NCBI GenBank assembly: GCA_041399205.1
Contig: JAWKTK010000020.1
Coordinates: 124,001-188,000 of the forward strand
DNA length: 64,000 bases
Direction: 5' to 3'
Source: JAGQOZ01 sp041399205
Lineage (GTDB): Bacteria; Planctomycetota; Planctomycetia; Pirellulales; Pirellulaceae
Shown: positions 40,636 through 50,034 of the stretch, piece by piece
How the letters are laid out: each line of letters starts with the position of its first letter
Position numbering within the stretch: the first letter of the stretch is position 1
Program-made: the position numbers and the translations under genes
Notes under the pieces: model-generated
Told to the model about the DNA's origin: nothing
What the model saw: the letters and a program-made list of their open reading frames with translations, nothing else
The model's database searches: none

Positions 40636-40884
40636 TCGTAACACCCTCGCAGCAATTCGAATCAATAAAACTCGCTCCATTTGCTCGCCGATTCTAAGCG
40701 AGGCCCCCGTTGCGTCAATTGTTTTCAGACGCTGAAACAGCAAACTCGATCGAGTTCAGAAAAACTTCACAAGCCCTTAACAGGATCTTTGTCAGTGTTA
40801 CGCATACCCGGCGTTAGCATCTACCCTGGGCCAATTTAGAAACTGAATTCCCACAGAAACGCCTCATCCAACGGAGTGCAAAAA

Positions 40885-41796
40885 ATGCTCGCACGGCGAC
40901 GCGCATTCACCCTAGTCGAATTGTTGGTTGTGATTGCCATCATTGCCATTCTGGTCCTGCTGTTGTTGCCTGCCATCAATGCGGCGCGAGAAGCCGCTCG
41001 ACGAACGCAGTGCATCAACAATTTGCGGCAAATCGGTTTGGGGATGTTGAACTACGAATCGGCCAGAAACAAATTTCCGCCAGGACAAAAACGACCGTGC
41101 TTGCGTTGTGACGAACTAGCATGGTCCGCCTTCTTTTTGGAATTCATTGAAGAGAAATCCGTCCACGATCAACTCGATTTTCAAAAAGACGTCTTGGACG
41201 AATACAATCGTCCCGGCGCGCAAAACGTAATTGGTACTTATCTGTGCCCCAGCGCGGCACGCACCAGCATCCACCGTGAAGACGGTTACATTACCGGCAT
41301 TCCGGACGAGCACGGGGGCGGCTATGGGTGTATTGACTACGTGGGGATTTCCGGACCGTCGAGGAATTCGCTGGACACGTCGGGCACGGAATACGGACGA
41401 AATCGAGGTGTCTTGATTGGACTGAGCGGCTTGCCTTCTCGAGTGTTAGAACCGAAGGCGATTCGCACCAAAGACATCAAAGACGGGCTTTCCAAAACGA
41501 TTTGCGTGGCAGAAAGTTCGGGACGAGGTGCGCAGCGAAATGGCCGAGACTATAAGTTAGACGGTGCTTGGTTTTCCGGTAACAATACCGCTCACATCAA
41601 AGCAGGCATCAACGCTTTGGTGCCCGAAGAAGCGTGGGCCGAAGAAGAAATCATCTCGGATCATCCGGGCGGCGCGAACGGATTATACTGTGACAACGCC
41701 GTCAAATTCATGGCTGATTCGATGGAACTGCGAGTGCTACTAGCCATCTGCTCGCGCAACGGCCGCGAAGGCCTGGAAGAACAAGCACTCGAATAA
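40885..41796 (+). CDS. DUF1559 prepilin-like protein
   Basis: 303 residues. The type IV prepilin/pseudopilin N-terminus is textbook: basic leader RRR, then AFTLVELLVVIAIIAILVLLLLPAI, with cleavage expected before Phe and Glu at +5. The DUF1559 body has AREAARRTQCINNLRQIGLG. Near the end is the usual WFSGNN...DHPGGANGLYCDNAVKFM sequence. Prepilin peptidase and a type II secretion-like system would place it at the envelope. The exact role of the very many planctomycete DUF1559 proteins is unknown. GGAG lies eight bases before the ATG at 40885; a GTG at 40876 is less likely. Confidence 0.93.
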   Translation: MLARRRAFTLVELLVVIAIIAILVLLLLPAINAAREAARRTQCINNLRQIGLGMLNYESARNKFPPGQKRPCLRCDELAWSAFFLEFIEEKSVHDQLDFQKDVLDEYNRPGAQNVIGTYLCPSAARTSIHREDGYITGIPDEHGGGYGCIDYVGISGPSRNSLDTSGTEYGRNRGVLIGLSGLPSRVLEPKAIRTKDIKDGLSKTICVAESSGRGAQRNGRDYKLDGAWFSGNNTAHIKAGINALVPEEAWAEEEIISDHPGGANGLYCDNAVKFMADSMELRVLLAICSRNGREGLEEQALE

Positions 41797-41830
41797 ATGC
41801 TCCGCCCAGCCCATTACCGCACCTCGGCAG

Positions 41831-42072
41831 TTCTCGGCGCCTCGGCGTTTTATTCTCTGTCAGGTATTGGCGGACGGATTTGCCGGACAGTCGCAAAGCG
41901 TTGAGAACAACTTGGTTTCATGCTTTTCGCATCATTCGCGCATTTGATCGTCGCAACGAAGCTTTTCCGCATTCTTCACCACGAAGCACACGAAGAAACA
42001 CGAAGGTTGTCATTTCTGCTCTTGCTTTCTCATCTCTTTTCTTCGTGCTCTTCGTGTCCTTCGTGGTTTCTA
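41831..42072. repeat. dispersed intergenic repeat, copy 2, plus CTTCGTG palindrome
   Basis: 41831-41940 is the second copy of the 110-bp element at 37296-37405. Immediately after it, 41978-42072 forms an imperfect inverted repeat: ACGAAGCACACGAAG at about 41981 versus CTTCGTGCTCTTCGTG near 42045, the latter followed by CCTTCGTGG. The same CTTCGTG phrase appears in the 13.2-13.6 kb gap. The remainder of the 457-bp gap (41797-42253) has no gene. Confidence 0.8.
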
Positions 42073-42253
42073 AATTCGACCGGAAGATCGAACCGTGCTT
42101 CGCATTCGACGTGTATTGACGAGCGTGCCTCGGCCTAGATTCACGAAGAAACACTTCGCACCGAAGAACGTCGCTTGCCCAAAACTCCATGCTCGGAGCG
42201 TCGGTGAAACACAACACCTCTATCGACGTGAGAACGGTTTACATGAGAACGGT

Positions 42254-42736
42254 TTAGGCGTGTTCTTCATGCAGAGTGGCTTCGCTAAGGGGAAGCGTGG
42301 CGTCGGCTGGATCTTGGGGCGTCGAGTCGTTTAATTCGCGAATTCGATCTGCTACTCGATTGAATTCCATGCCGACTTGTTGCCAATAGTCGGCGTCGCG
42401 GAAATGGACGGGACTTTCTGGTTCCGTGCCATCAGCGAGACGAGCCAGTTCGTTTTGGATTCGCACAATGGGACCAACAAAGCGGTTGCTGATCTTCATG
42501 GAATCGTACACCAGAAACGGCAAGATGGCGATCAAACACAAGTAGGTAGGCCAGTGTCGTTCCGCCACCACGGAAATCTGTTGGTAGAAATACTGATCGG
42601 GGTTGGCCAGCACCTGTCCAATCAACAAAGGCAAGTTGACAAACAACAGACAGCAAAGCCAATACAAGAGCACTCGTCGAACGATAGCGCCTTGCACTTC
42701 TGGTTCCACAAACAGACAGCGACGTCGATTGGTCAT
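42254..42736 (-). CDS. membrane protein with HAMP-like segment
   Basis: 160 residues. Two transmembrane helices (VLLYWLCCLLFVNLPLLIGQVL and YLCLIAILPFLVYDSM) flank a short external loop. They are followed by SNRFVGPIVRIQNELARLADG, which resembles the start of a HAMP linker, and a coiled region ending in MEFNRVADRIRELND. No output domain is present. Its ATG overlaps the stop of the Flp pilin gene upstream, so the two are coupled. A role in sensing or pilus assembly is possible but unproven. Confidence 0.7.
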   Translation of the reverse strand: MTNRRRCLFVEPEVQGAIVRRVLLYWLCCLLFVNLPLLIGQVLANPDQYFYQQISVVAERHWPTYLCLIAILPFLVYDSMKISNRFVGPIVRIQNELARLADGTEPESPVHFRDADYWQQVGMEFNRVADRIRELNDSTPQDPADATLPLSEATLHEEHA

Positions 42737-42942
42737 TCGTTTTCTCCGACTTCCCTTACGGTGGTAACGCCCATAGACTGCCCCATTTTTCGATTGGAAT
42801 CGTTCAGGTTATCGTTCAACGCTTTTCCAAAGAATTGCAGGGCGGTGATGGCAGCCAAGACAATCAACATCAAGCCAACGGCATATTCCACCGAAGTCGT
42901 GGCGTCAGTTTCCCGGATGATTGAGGGCCATTGCCGTTGCAT
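42733..42942 (-). CDS. Flp-family type IVb pilin
   Basis: 69 residues. The short polar leader ends in RETDATTSVEYAVGLMLIVL, matching the Flp pilin pattern in which a peptidase cleaves just before a T/A-x-x-EY segment followed by a hydrophobic helix. The C-terminal part is short and polar, as in Flp pilins. These form tight-adherence fibres assembled by Tad machinery, none of which is in the window. The next gene overlaps by four bases. Array 4 begins 63 bases upstream of its start. Confidence 0.82.
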   Translation of the reverse strand: MQRQWPSIIRETDATTSVEYAVGLMLIVLAAITALQFFGKALNDNLNDSNRKMGQSMGVTTVREVGENE

Positions 42943-43005
42943 GAGTTGAATCGTATCGAAGCGTTTTTGGTAACCTTAGGCGAGCAGCAGACTTTACCTG
43001 CCGAA

Positions 43006-43187
43006 GTAGTGGACAAGGCAACGAGTCTTAAATGAAGGATTCGTCACCTCATCCACTACCGCAGAAGGATTCGTCACCTCATCCACTACTCGCAGAAGGA
43101 TTCGTCACCTCATCCACTACTCGCAGAAGGATTCGTCACCTCATCCACTACCGCAGAAGGATTCGTCACCTCATCCACTACTCGCAG
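43006..43187. repeat. tandem repeat array 4 (30-31-bp unit) with inverted first copy
   Basis: Five direct units read GCAGAAGGATTCGTCACCTC followed by ATCCACTAC, with C or TC between units. They are preceded by one core in opposite orientation (43006-43029, GTAGTGGACAAGGCAACGAG). The inverted core and the first direct unit (43035-43059) form a 24-bp imperfect hairpin with a five-base loop. The array lies between the stop of the 43207 gene and the start of the Flp pilin gene, both on the minus strand. The core is shared with arrays 1 to 3. Confidence 0.92.
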
Positions 43188-43206
43188 TAATCAGTTCGCC
43201 GCAATC

Positions 43207-43908
43207 CTAAACGTAACTGGCTTCCATTCCCAATCGCATTTTCAGTTCTTCAAACTGCTCTAAATATTCGTCGCTGGATGAATGCACATGTTCTGCTTCC
43301 GTGATGAACTTCATTTCTTCGTCACAGCGAACACTGTAGCGATGCAGGATGTCTTCGTAGTCGGTCAATTCGTTCCCGTAAACGATTAACAGTTTATGTT
43401 CGTCGAATTGGACTTCTTGCGGAATGGAAGGATTCAGCACCGCAATGCCTGTGCAACCATCGTTGGTCAGCAGGTCTTCAAAGTCCCAGAGCGTGCTGAG
43501 CAGAACCGGCATGTCCATATGTTCTCGATACAGATCGGTGTGACCCGATCCGTCGCGAGAATGGCTGGTTTCCAGAACCACGTCTACCACGTTACCCAGC
43601 GGTTCTAATAACTCGATAAATAGTTCGAACAGGTTTTCGGTCGATGCGGCGGCCATCAGGACCGGCATTTCCGAATTCGAATCGGCGTCGTGATAGCGAT
43701 CATGGCGAAATCCTTGCTTGGGCACCACCTTGAGGTCATAGGACGGTCGGACCGCCTCTGTCAACGTGAATTCACCATAGCGACGCACACCCAAATGCGT
43801 TTCCAATTCTTCTTTGGAGATTGCATCAAAGCTGCTGTTCGCGGTCGTTTCATTTTCAAACGATTCATCCTGAAAGACGTTTTTGAAGAAGTTCTTCAGA
43901 AAGCCCAT
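43207..43908 (-). CDS. conserved hypothetical cytoplasmic protein
   Basis: 233 residues, acidic, with no signal peptide or membrane segment. I do not recognise a family. The N-terminus (GFLKNFFKNVFQDE) is amphipathic. A central part (ENLFELFIELLEPLGNVVDVVLETSH) and a hydrophobic strand-rich segment (GIAVLNPSIPQEVQFDEHKLLIVYGN) suggest a compact alpha/beta fold. Acidic residues dominate the C-terminus. It is transcribed divergently from the transglutaminase lipoprotein gene across 260 bp and is followed by array 4. Confidence 0.7.
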   Translation of the reverse strand: MGFLKNFFKNVFQDESFENETTANSSFDAISKEELETHLGVRRYGEFTLTEAVRPSYDLKVVPKQGFRHDRYHDADSNSEMPVLMAAASTENLFELFIELLEPLGNVVDVVLETSHSRDGSGHTDLYREHMDMPVLLSTLWDFEDLLTNDGCTGIAVLNPSIPQEVQFDEHKLLIVYGNELTDYEDILHRYSVRCDEEMKFITEAEHVHSSSDEYLEQFEELKMRLGMEASYV

Positions 43909-44168
43909 CGTATTCCTCGGTCATTTTCAAAGGTGGCTTGGATCTTGAAGTGGACTCTGCGCCAAGCAAGAATCCATGCAACTGTACTTCACGCGGTACA
44001 TCGGTCTGTTTCCGATTTCCATTTCCGTTGACTCGTATTCAGAAACGTGCCCGCGTAACTGTTACATTCGGCCTAACGACCAGAACGGAATTCGATCACA
44101 ATTCTCGCCTTCAACTCGTTCGGTCGACTCTGGCAAAACCCTAGCACGCAAATTGACGATAAACCGAA

Positions 44169-45773
44169 ATGTTTAAGCAATATCACTCCAAACTGCATGT
44201 ACTTGACCGCATGATGCTTTCCTTCAACAAACCGCGAGCTCGTGTGGATGTCCGGCAACTTTGCCTGCTGTTCATGTTGGTTTTATGCGGATGTCGACAG
44301 CCCGATCCACTCGCCGAATCAAATGACGACACGCCACACCCAGCAGCGACCGTCACGTCGATTGACCAGTGGGAACAAATTCGCATGTTTGGCCAATCGG
44401 CCGGATATTCTCACTACACGTGCACCATGATCCGAGACGATCGGTTTCCGCAGCACAATCAGGTTGTCCAGTATTCGCGCAACATCGTGCTGTCTCTGCG
44501 GCGATTTGGACAATCAACCGATCAGCAGATTCGCTATACCAGCTGGGAAACTCGCGACGGCCAACTACTCGCCGTTCGTTCGGAAATGCAGACCGGCTCC
44601 CAGAACTTGATCAACGACGGAGTGATCGCGGACGGCCAACTGGTCATTTCCAGCAATCAATTACCGTCTTCAGAAAAGCGAATGGCCTGGCCACCCGAAG
44701 CACTTAGCTATTTTGGCGTCGAACAGTCGTTGATCCAACAACCACTAGAAGCGAACGAACAGCGCGGCTTGATCATTTTGCAACCGATTGATCACTCACT
44801 GGCCGAAGTCACGTTAACGGCGCAGGACTTGGAACAGCTTGACATTCAGCACCAACCTGTGTCTGTACGCCGAGTCCGCATGAGCACTCGTTTGCCCAAC
44901 GGCCAAGAAATTGAGAGCCTGGTCTGGGTGAATTCGCAAGGCATCATCGTTCGTTCGGAAACCGCCGGACAAGTGTTTGAAGTAACCGACTCAGAAACGG
45001 CAATCCGTTCTGGCCAACAACGAGCGGACATCACGTCAAACATTACCATTCCCAGTTCGCCCATTGCGAACCCCGATGAAACTCGGCGCATTCGATACCG
45101 CATGAATTTGGACACGGCGACCAACCATGCTCCCTTTCCGGCGTCTCGCTTTCAGCAAGTGACACAGCTATCAGACCGGTCGTTCGAAATTGTGGTGACC
45201 GAATCCAAATCGTTCTGGCACACAAACCAGTCGAAGCCCCAAGAAGACGTGCTACTTCCAGCAGAGATCTCGGCTTCGCTGGAATCGAACCAAATCATCA
45301 CGTCAGACGCGGCCGAAGTCCAATCGCTGGCCCAACAGATCGACCAGACAGCAGTCACTCCGGCCGCCATCGCGGTTGCCTGCGAACAACTGGTGTTCGA
45401 TACGGTGGACGAAAAAAACTTCTCCACGGCGTTTGCTACCGCCGCCGAAGTCGCTCGATCCAAATCGGGCGATTGCACAGAACATGCAGTTTTGCTGGCG
45501 GCGTTGTGTCGAACGCAAAACGTGCCAGCTCGCGTTGCCCTAGGGCTGATCTATGTGCCGGCAACACAAGAATTTGCGTATCACATGTGGACCGAAGTCT
45601 ACGTTCAGTCTACTTGGGCGCCGCTGGATGCGACAAAAGCACAATCCGGCACGTCGGCCTGCTACATCAAGATTGCCGACGCCAGTTTTGACGACGGCAG
45701 CCCGCTGCAAGCCCTGCTGCCCGTCGCCAAAATTCTGGGACATGTGACGTTGGAAGTGGTGGAAATCGATTAA
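44169..45773 (+). CDS. lipoprotein with C-terminal transglutaminase-like domain
   Basis: 534 residues. A hydrophobic signal with lipobox-like LVLCGC suggests lipid anchoring; an ATG at 44211 would give a more usual signal length. The first 350 residues are strand-rich and unassigned. The last 150 carry a transglutaminase/protease core with Cys in KSGDCTEHAVLLAALCR, His in AYHMWTEVYV and Asp in WAPLDAT, the Cys-His-Asp triad order of this superfamily. Such periplasmic proteins are thought to act as peptidases or cross-linkers; the substrate is unknown. No frameshift is seen. Confidence 0.88.
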   Translation: MFKQYHSKLHVLDRMMLSFNKPRARVDVRQLCLLFMLVLCGCRQPDPLAESNDDTPHPAATVTSIDQWEQIRMFGQSAGYSHYTCTMIRDDRFPQHNQVVQYSRNIVLSLRRFGQSTDQQIRYTSWETRDGQLLAVRSEMQTGSQNLINDGVIADGQLVISSNQLPSSEKRMAWPPEALSYFGVEQSLIQQPLEANEQRGLIILQPIDHSLAEVTLTAQDLEQLDIQHQPVSVRRVRMSTRLPNGQEIESLVWVNSQGIIVRSETAGQVFEVTDSETAIRSGQQRADITSNITIPSSPIANPDETRRIRYRMNLDTATNHAPFPASRFQQVTQLSDRSFEIVVTESKSFWHTNQSKPQEDVLLPAEISASLESNQIITSDAAEVQSLAQQIDQTAVTPAAIAVACEQLVFDTVDEKNFSTAFATAAEVARSKSGDCTEHAVLLAALCRTQNVPARVALGLIYVPATQEFAYHMWTEVYVQSTWAPLDATKAQSGTSACYIKIADASFDDGSPLQALLPVAKILGHVTLEVVEID

Positions 45774-45803
45774 TCCAACGTCCGCGAACGTCCTGCGTGC
45801 AAA

Positions 45804-48321
45804 TCACTTCGATTCGCGGTTTTGCGATCCCGGAGTCGGCACTAAGGATCTCCATTGCTGGCCGTCGGCCGTTCGCCCGAACGCCACGTCCTTGTCCTGA
45901 GCACCAAATTTGACGTAGTCCAGCAGTTGATTTCCACGCGCATCGGTGTCGCTCAGAAAAATCTGTTCACCTTCCGCCGCCAGTTTGAAGTTGCAATGCA
46001 AATCTCCTTCCTTGGACTTCTTTTCATCCGCCCAAATCAACAAGTAACCGCCAGGAGCGATCACTGTTCCTTCCGGAATCTTCCATTTCTGGACGGAATG
46101 AGCGTTGTCGGAAAGGTACATGCCACTGACGTCCACGGCCTTGCCGGAACGGTTGGCCAGCTCGATCCAGTCTGAAAATTTTCCTCGCGGACTCGGCACG
46201 GTCGATTCATTGGAGGCCATGAATTCATTGATCACCACGTCAGACGCCGCAACTTCGGGCAGTTCGGCCGGGCAGAAACTTCGGTTTCACTGGCGGCAAA
46301 GAATACAGGAACTTGAGCGTCCGGCAAGGATTCAATTGCTTCGTACGACAACAAATACTTGCGTCGACCTTCAAAGAACGATTTTAGCGAACCAGGTGAT
46401 TCGTCCGAATCGTCCGTGCGAGTCGCATTGATGAAAGCGTCGGTCGAAGTCGTCTTCTTGACGTCTTGCTGAACTTCTTCTTGGATCAAACTGCGGTACG
46501 CGGCGATACTGTTCTGCAGTTCGGACCAATCGAGCGAATCTTGCGCAATCGTTTTCACGCATTGCAGGTAGCGTTGCTTCAATGCCGGTACGGCTAGAAG
46601 CTGGCGGCGAAGCGGCATGCGTTCATTGTCAATATTGACCAACGGATCCAAATCAACGCCACCGTGCCCCGGTCCACCCGGCCCGCCAAAGCCTCGGCCA
46701 CCACCTGGACCACCAAAGCCTCGCCCGCCAGGGCCGTCCGCCACCAAAGTCGCCAGGGCCAAAACCAGGAGGCCCGACCTGCGTCGGTCGGTCTGGCCGA
46801 TCTTGCGGTTCGGGTCGTTCTTCCGCCAATTGATCGCCAGCTCGGTCAGCTTGGTCGCCTCGATCCGCCGTCGGCCCATTCGCATCGTCGGGTCGAAATC
46901 CACGCCCGCGTCCGCCTCGGCCACCTGGGACCACCCGTCCACCGCCTGTGAAATGCTTCGTTCATGTCATGTGGTACAAAGTAGAACTTGCCATTGGGAC
47001 TTTCGTAAATACTGTAGTCACTGGCTCGAGGTCCAGTAGCCGTCGCTGTTGACCAACGCCACATCCAACGCCAGGAACCAGAGAATGCTGTCGACGTCCG
47101 CGATGTTGGCGAGTTCGGATTCCAAGGATTCCGGTGGAGTTGAATTCAAGATTTTGCAAAAGCGAATCAAGTCTTGCCACGCTTCGGGCGAATCATCCGA
47201 TTTGATGGTGTAGCGGCGTTTGTATTCTTCGATATCGTCACCTAAATCGCGAAGTCCACCGTCAGCTCCCGGATTGCCTCGGACTTTCCAACGGTTTCCC
47301 TGCTTCGTACCAAAGTTTTCTTTGATAAAGTCCTTGTTGAATTGCTGGACGTTGGTAAAGACGCCCCACGATTCGCCATTGATGACCACGTGAACAAAGT
47401 TGGCTTTGGGTGCCGGGATATACTTTCTGGCAATTTGCGAATACAGCACCGTGCTCATTAATGAAGCGTCACCGTTGGCATTCAACAGATTCAGCGTGGA
47501 ATAGCCGTAGAGTTCTTGATCCGAATGAACATAGTCCACAGACAAATTCAGAGAGCGTTTCATGCCGGTGGGCACCATGCCATAACTGGACATGCCTCGG
47601 AAATGCACTCCTACGTTCTCGTATGACTTGCCATCGACAGTCATGCGAGCCGGAACATCGACGTCCGTGCCGTGGAACGCTTCTAATTCTTTTTCCCAGT
47701 CGGCGTTTTCGAATTCCAAAAAGATGGTTCGCAGAACCGAAGTATCATAAAGATCAGCGTCGGGAATTGAGCGACTTGATCGGGCGAAACTTTCCGGCCT
47801 GGTTGAGGTTCACCGCCACCGAATCGACCACCACCGGGTCCACGACCACCACCGGGGCCTCGTCCACCACCGGGCCACGACGACCGGGGATCGCCGTCGG
47901 ACGCCAGTGATTTGCGAGCTTCAGCGCGTTCGGCCTTGTTCAACCAGCCGTTTTTGTCGGCGTCGTATTCTTCCAGAACAGCTCGTTCATCGCGACCAAA
48001 TCCGCCCGGACCTCCAAAGCCGCGTCCACCTCCCGGGCCTCCAAAGCCGGGACCACCAAAGGGCATATCCGGCAGCAGTTCTTGCGGCGTTAACTGTCCG
48101 TCGCCGTCGTTCATCTAACGAGCCTTAAGCGACGCGACAGCGCCGGCCAATTCGTCTTGATCGATTTGACCATCTCCGTTTTTATCCAGCGTTTCGATGA
48201 TCGGCAAAGGTGGTGGTCCAAACTGCTGCGTGCACTTCGAACGCAAACAGACCGATTCCCAGAAAACCCAATGCTGGCACCGTTCGCACGTGCGTTGCCA
48301 GATACTATGGCCGCACTTCAT
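45804..48321 (-). pseudogene. EF-hand/CotH/lamin-tail secreted protein, multiple frameshifts
   Basis: A secreted protein of about 830 residues can be traced through shifting frames. A signal peptide (VPALGFLGIGLFAFEVHA) lies in one frame near 48230-48290. EF-hands (LDKNGDGQIDQDEL; NDGDGQLTPQELLPD; YDADKNGWLNKAE) follow. A CotH domain comes next (LYDTSVLRTIFLEFENADW; VHFRGMSSYGMVPTGMKRSL; FVPHDMNEAF). A G/P/R-rich linker and a final lamin-tail domain (VVINEFMASNE; FSDWIELANRSG) complete it. Breaks lie near 48235, 47756 (missing C), 47030 (extra T), 46935, 46730 and 46260, and an in-frame TAG is at 48115-48117. It is very degraded as sequenced. Confidence 0.8.
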
Positions 48322-48452
48322 ATCGCTTTCTCCTGTGGAAGAACTTGTTATCGCACGAAGCTATTCAACACAGGAAGTTGCGGAAAGTTGCGTTCAATCA
48401 ACGAGGCATCGAATGGGATTTTTTTCACCGGGGATTCACAGGAAGTTGCGTT

Positions 48453-48983
48453 TCAATCCTTCATATTACCGATTCGATTTCCGGCAAGGTGGAACGTACA
48501 GCTCACTCTCCCTCTTGACTGGAGATGCGATTCGTTGGAGTGAAGATTCAGTTCGGACGCAGATTCACACAACGGAACGCTGGGATTGTTCGGATCTAAC
48601 ATTTCCGCCAACGTGGACGCTCGGAACACGTCTTCCATATCTTTCAATGCGTCGTCCATTCGTCGATGAAGCGAACAAAGCCGAGTCCCGTGGGTCGAGA
48701 TTTCCAGATGGACAGGATGCGATACGCTGAATGGGCTCCACGGCGTTCACAATGTCCAAAATAGACAATTCTTCCGGCGAATGAGCCAGAGAAACGCCGC
48801 CGCCAACGCCTCGCTGTAAAACCACTAATCCCTTTTGCCGCAAGCCCCTGGAGCACCTTCGACACAAATAGGGGAAGGCACCTTGGTGGCCGCCGCGATG
48901 TCGCTGGTCTTGCAAGAGCCACCCTGGTTCTTTGCCAGGTAAACCATCGCTCGTAACGCGTATTCCACGGTCTGAGAAAACAT
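48453..48983 (-). pseudogene. Rrf2-family regulator, three indels
   Basis: Restored, it reads MFSQTVEYALRAMVYLAKNQ, then SDIAAATKVPSPYLSKVLQG and KGLVVLQRGVGGGVSLA, a clear Rrf2 winged helix. The effector part includes Cys in IASCPLEISTHGTRLCSLHRR, suggesting an iron-sulfur-binding, NsrR-like sensor. MDDALKDMEDVFRASTLAEM follows. Breaks: at about 48869 after PSPYL (two extra bases), at about 48831 in KG-LVV (compensating), and at about 48708 after SCP (one extra base). Rrf2 proteins repress genes answering nitric oxide or iron-sulfur stress. It is divergent from a protoglobin gene, a meaningful pairing. Confidence 0.8.
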
Positions 48984-49020
48984 CTATTTACCCTGCCAAA
49001 CCTTCGGATTATACCAGACC

Positions 49021-49049
49021 TTGACATCCAATTTAATGCACCCTAGACT
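49021..49049 (+). promoter_or_regulatory. sigma70-like promoter of the protoglobin gene
   Basis: TTGACA (49021-49026), a 17-base spacer, and TAGACT (49044-49049) form a near-consensus promoter about 54 bases before the GTG at 49103. GGTGATTCCACC, just downstream near 49071, is a 4-bp inverted repeat with a 4-base spacer. It could be an operator for the divergent Rrf2 protein, though this is speculative. Confidence 0.6.
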
Positions 49050-49102
49050 TCGTTGCCGTTCATTAGACTAGGTGATTCCACCATATAATCAAGGATATCA
49101 GC

Positions 49103-49697
49103 GTGAAAACAATTGACGAATCCAGACTCGAAAGCGACCTGCCGTATCGGTTTGAATATCTGACTGAATTCATGGGATTTGACGAAAAGGACATTGCGAC
49201 CATTCACGGCGCCGCCCCTCTTTTAGCACCCATTGGTACCAGCGTTGGTCGACGCTGTCTACGACAAACTCTCCGGATATGACGCTACCTGGCGACAGCT
49301 TTGCAGCTCGTCAGCACGGATATAAGGGCGAAGTTAAAGGTAGCGTTCACGAATTGCAAATGACAGATGACGTGATCGCGTTCCGCAAAGAACACCTCGC
49401 TCGATATCTTACCAAACTGGTAACCGAACCATACGACGGCAAATTGGTGACATACTTGGATTTCGTCGGTAAGATCCACGCCTCTTTCGGGCGAAAGCAA
49501 TTTCGGTACCGCTGGTTCAGATGAACGCGTTGATGGGCTTTGTGGCTGACGCATTCGTTTCGACCATTCTATCCCTAAACCTGGACACAGAGACCCAATC
49601 TGCCGCCTTGCGAGCATTCAACAAGTTACTGTGGCTTCAAAACGACTTGATCGTTCGGCATTATCAGGACGAAGCCGCGATCCCAGCCGGTTCGTAA
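49103..49697 (+). pseudogene. protoglobin, three frameshifts
   Basis: About 198 residues if restored. Frames in order: KTIDESRLESDLPYRFEYLT...GFDEKDIATIHGAAPL; then LVPALVDAVYDKLSGYDATW; then ARQHGYKGEVKGSVHELQMT and FRKEHLARYLTKLVTEPYDG; then ISVPLVQMNALMGFVADAFV to QDEAAIPAGS. This is the protoglobin/globin-coupled-sensor fold; the His of FVGKIH is the expected proximal haem ligand. Breaks are near 49228, 49300 and 49490. The GTG start has AAGGA seven bases upstream, a strong promoter precedes it and a strong terminator follows, so expression signals are intact. The context suggests NO or O2 handling under Rrf2 control. Confidence 0.82.
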
Positions 49698-49726
49698 AGT
49701 CCATCGAACAGCTGATTGATATCCAT

Positions 49727-49773
49727 GAAACGAGCAACCATGACGCCAACACTGGTTGCTCGTTTCTCTTTTT
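49727..49773 (+). terminator. rho-independent terminator of the protoglobin gene
   Basis: A perfect 13-bp stem (GAAACGAGCAACC at 49727-49739, complement at 49754-49766), a 14-base loop and a T-rich tail TCTTTTT begin 30 bases after the protoglobin stop. The rest of the gap up to gcvT (to 50034) shows no gene or recognisable glycine riboswitch. Confidence 0.9.
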
Positions 49774-50034
49774 AACACTTGGCCGTTCGAGAAATTCCTT
49801 CGCAATGCCGTCCATTATTCCCGCGTTTGCCCCTGGTAAGCGTGATTCAAACGGCTAAAATCGCCAATGAAAGCTTTGGATACTGCCTGCCGATTTGATT
49901 TTGTGCAAATTGGAGCAGGCCGTTTGTTGTTTTGGCATCTTGGTGGCGATTAATCAGTTGGCTGACGCGCGTTTGACGTGTCCAGTCCAGCGTGGATGCA
50001 TGGTTAATCGGCACGCGAGTTTTTGGGAAATGGG

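Noticed and set aside
39798..40641. Plus-strand open frames opposite the lamin-tail/dockerin gene
   Set aside because: They are antisense shadows of the minus-strand coding sequence, whose domains are clear.
4352..43187. CRISPR arrays in the four tandem repeats
   Set aside because: Units abut with no unique spacers of constant length, and no cas genes are present. The embedded block in array 3 is copied from the adjacent gene.
49774..50034. Glycine riboswitch upstream of gcvT
   Set aside because: I could not find the conserved aptamer pairing or core sequences in the leader.
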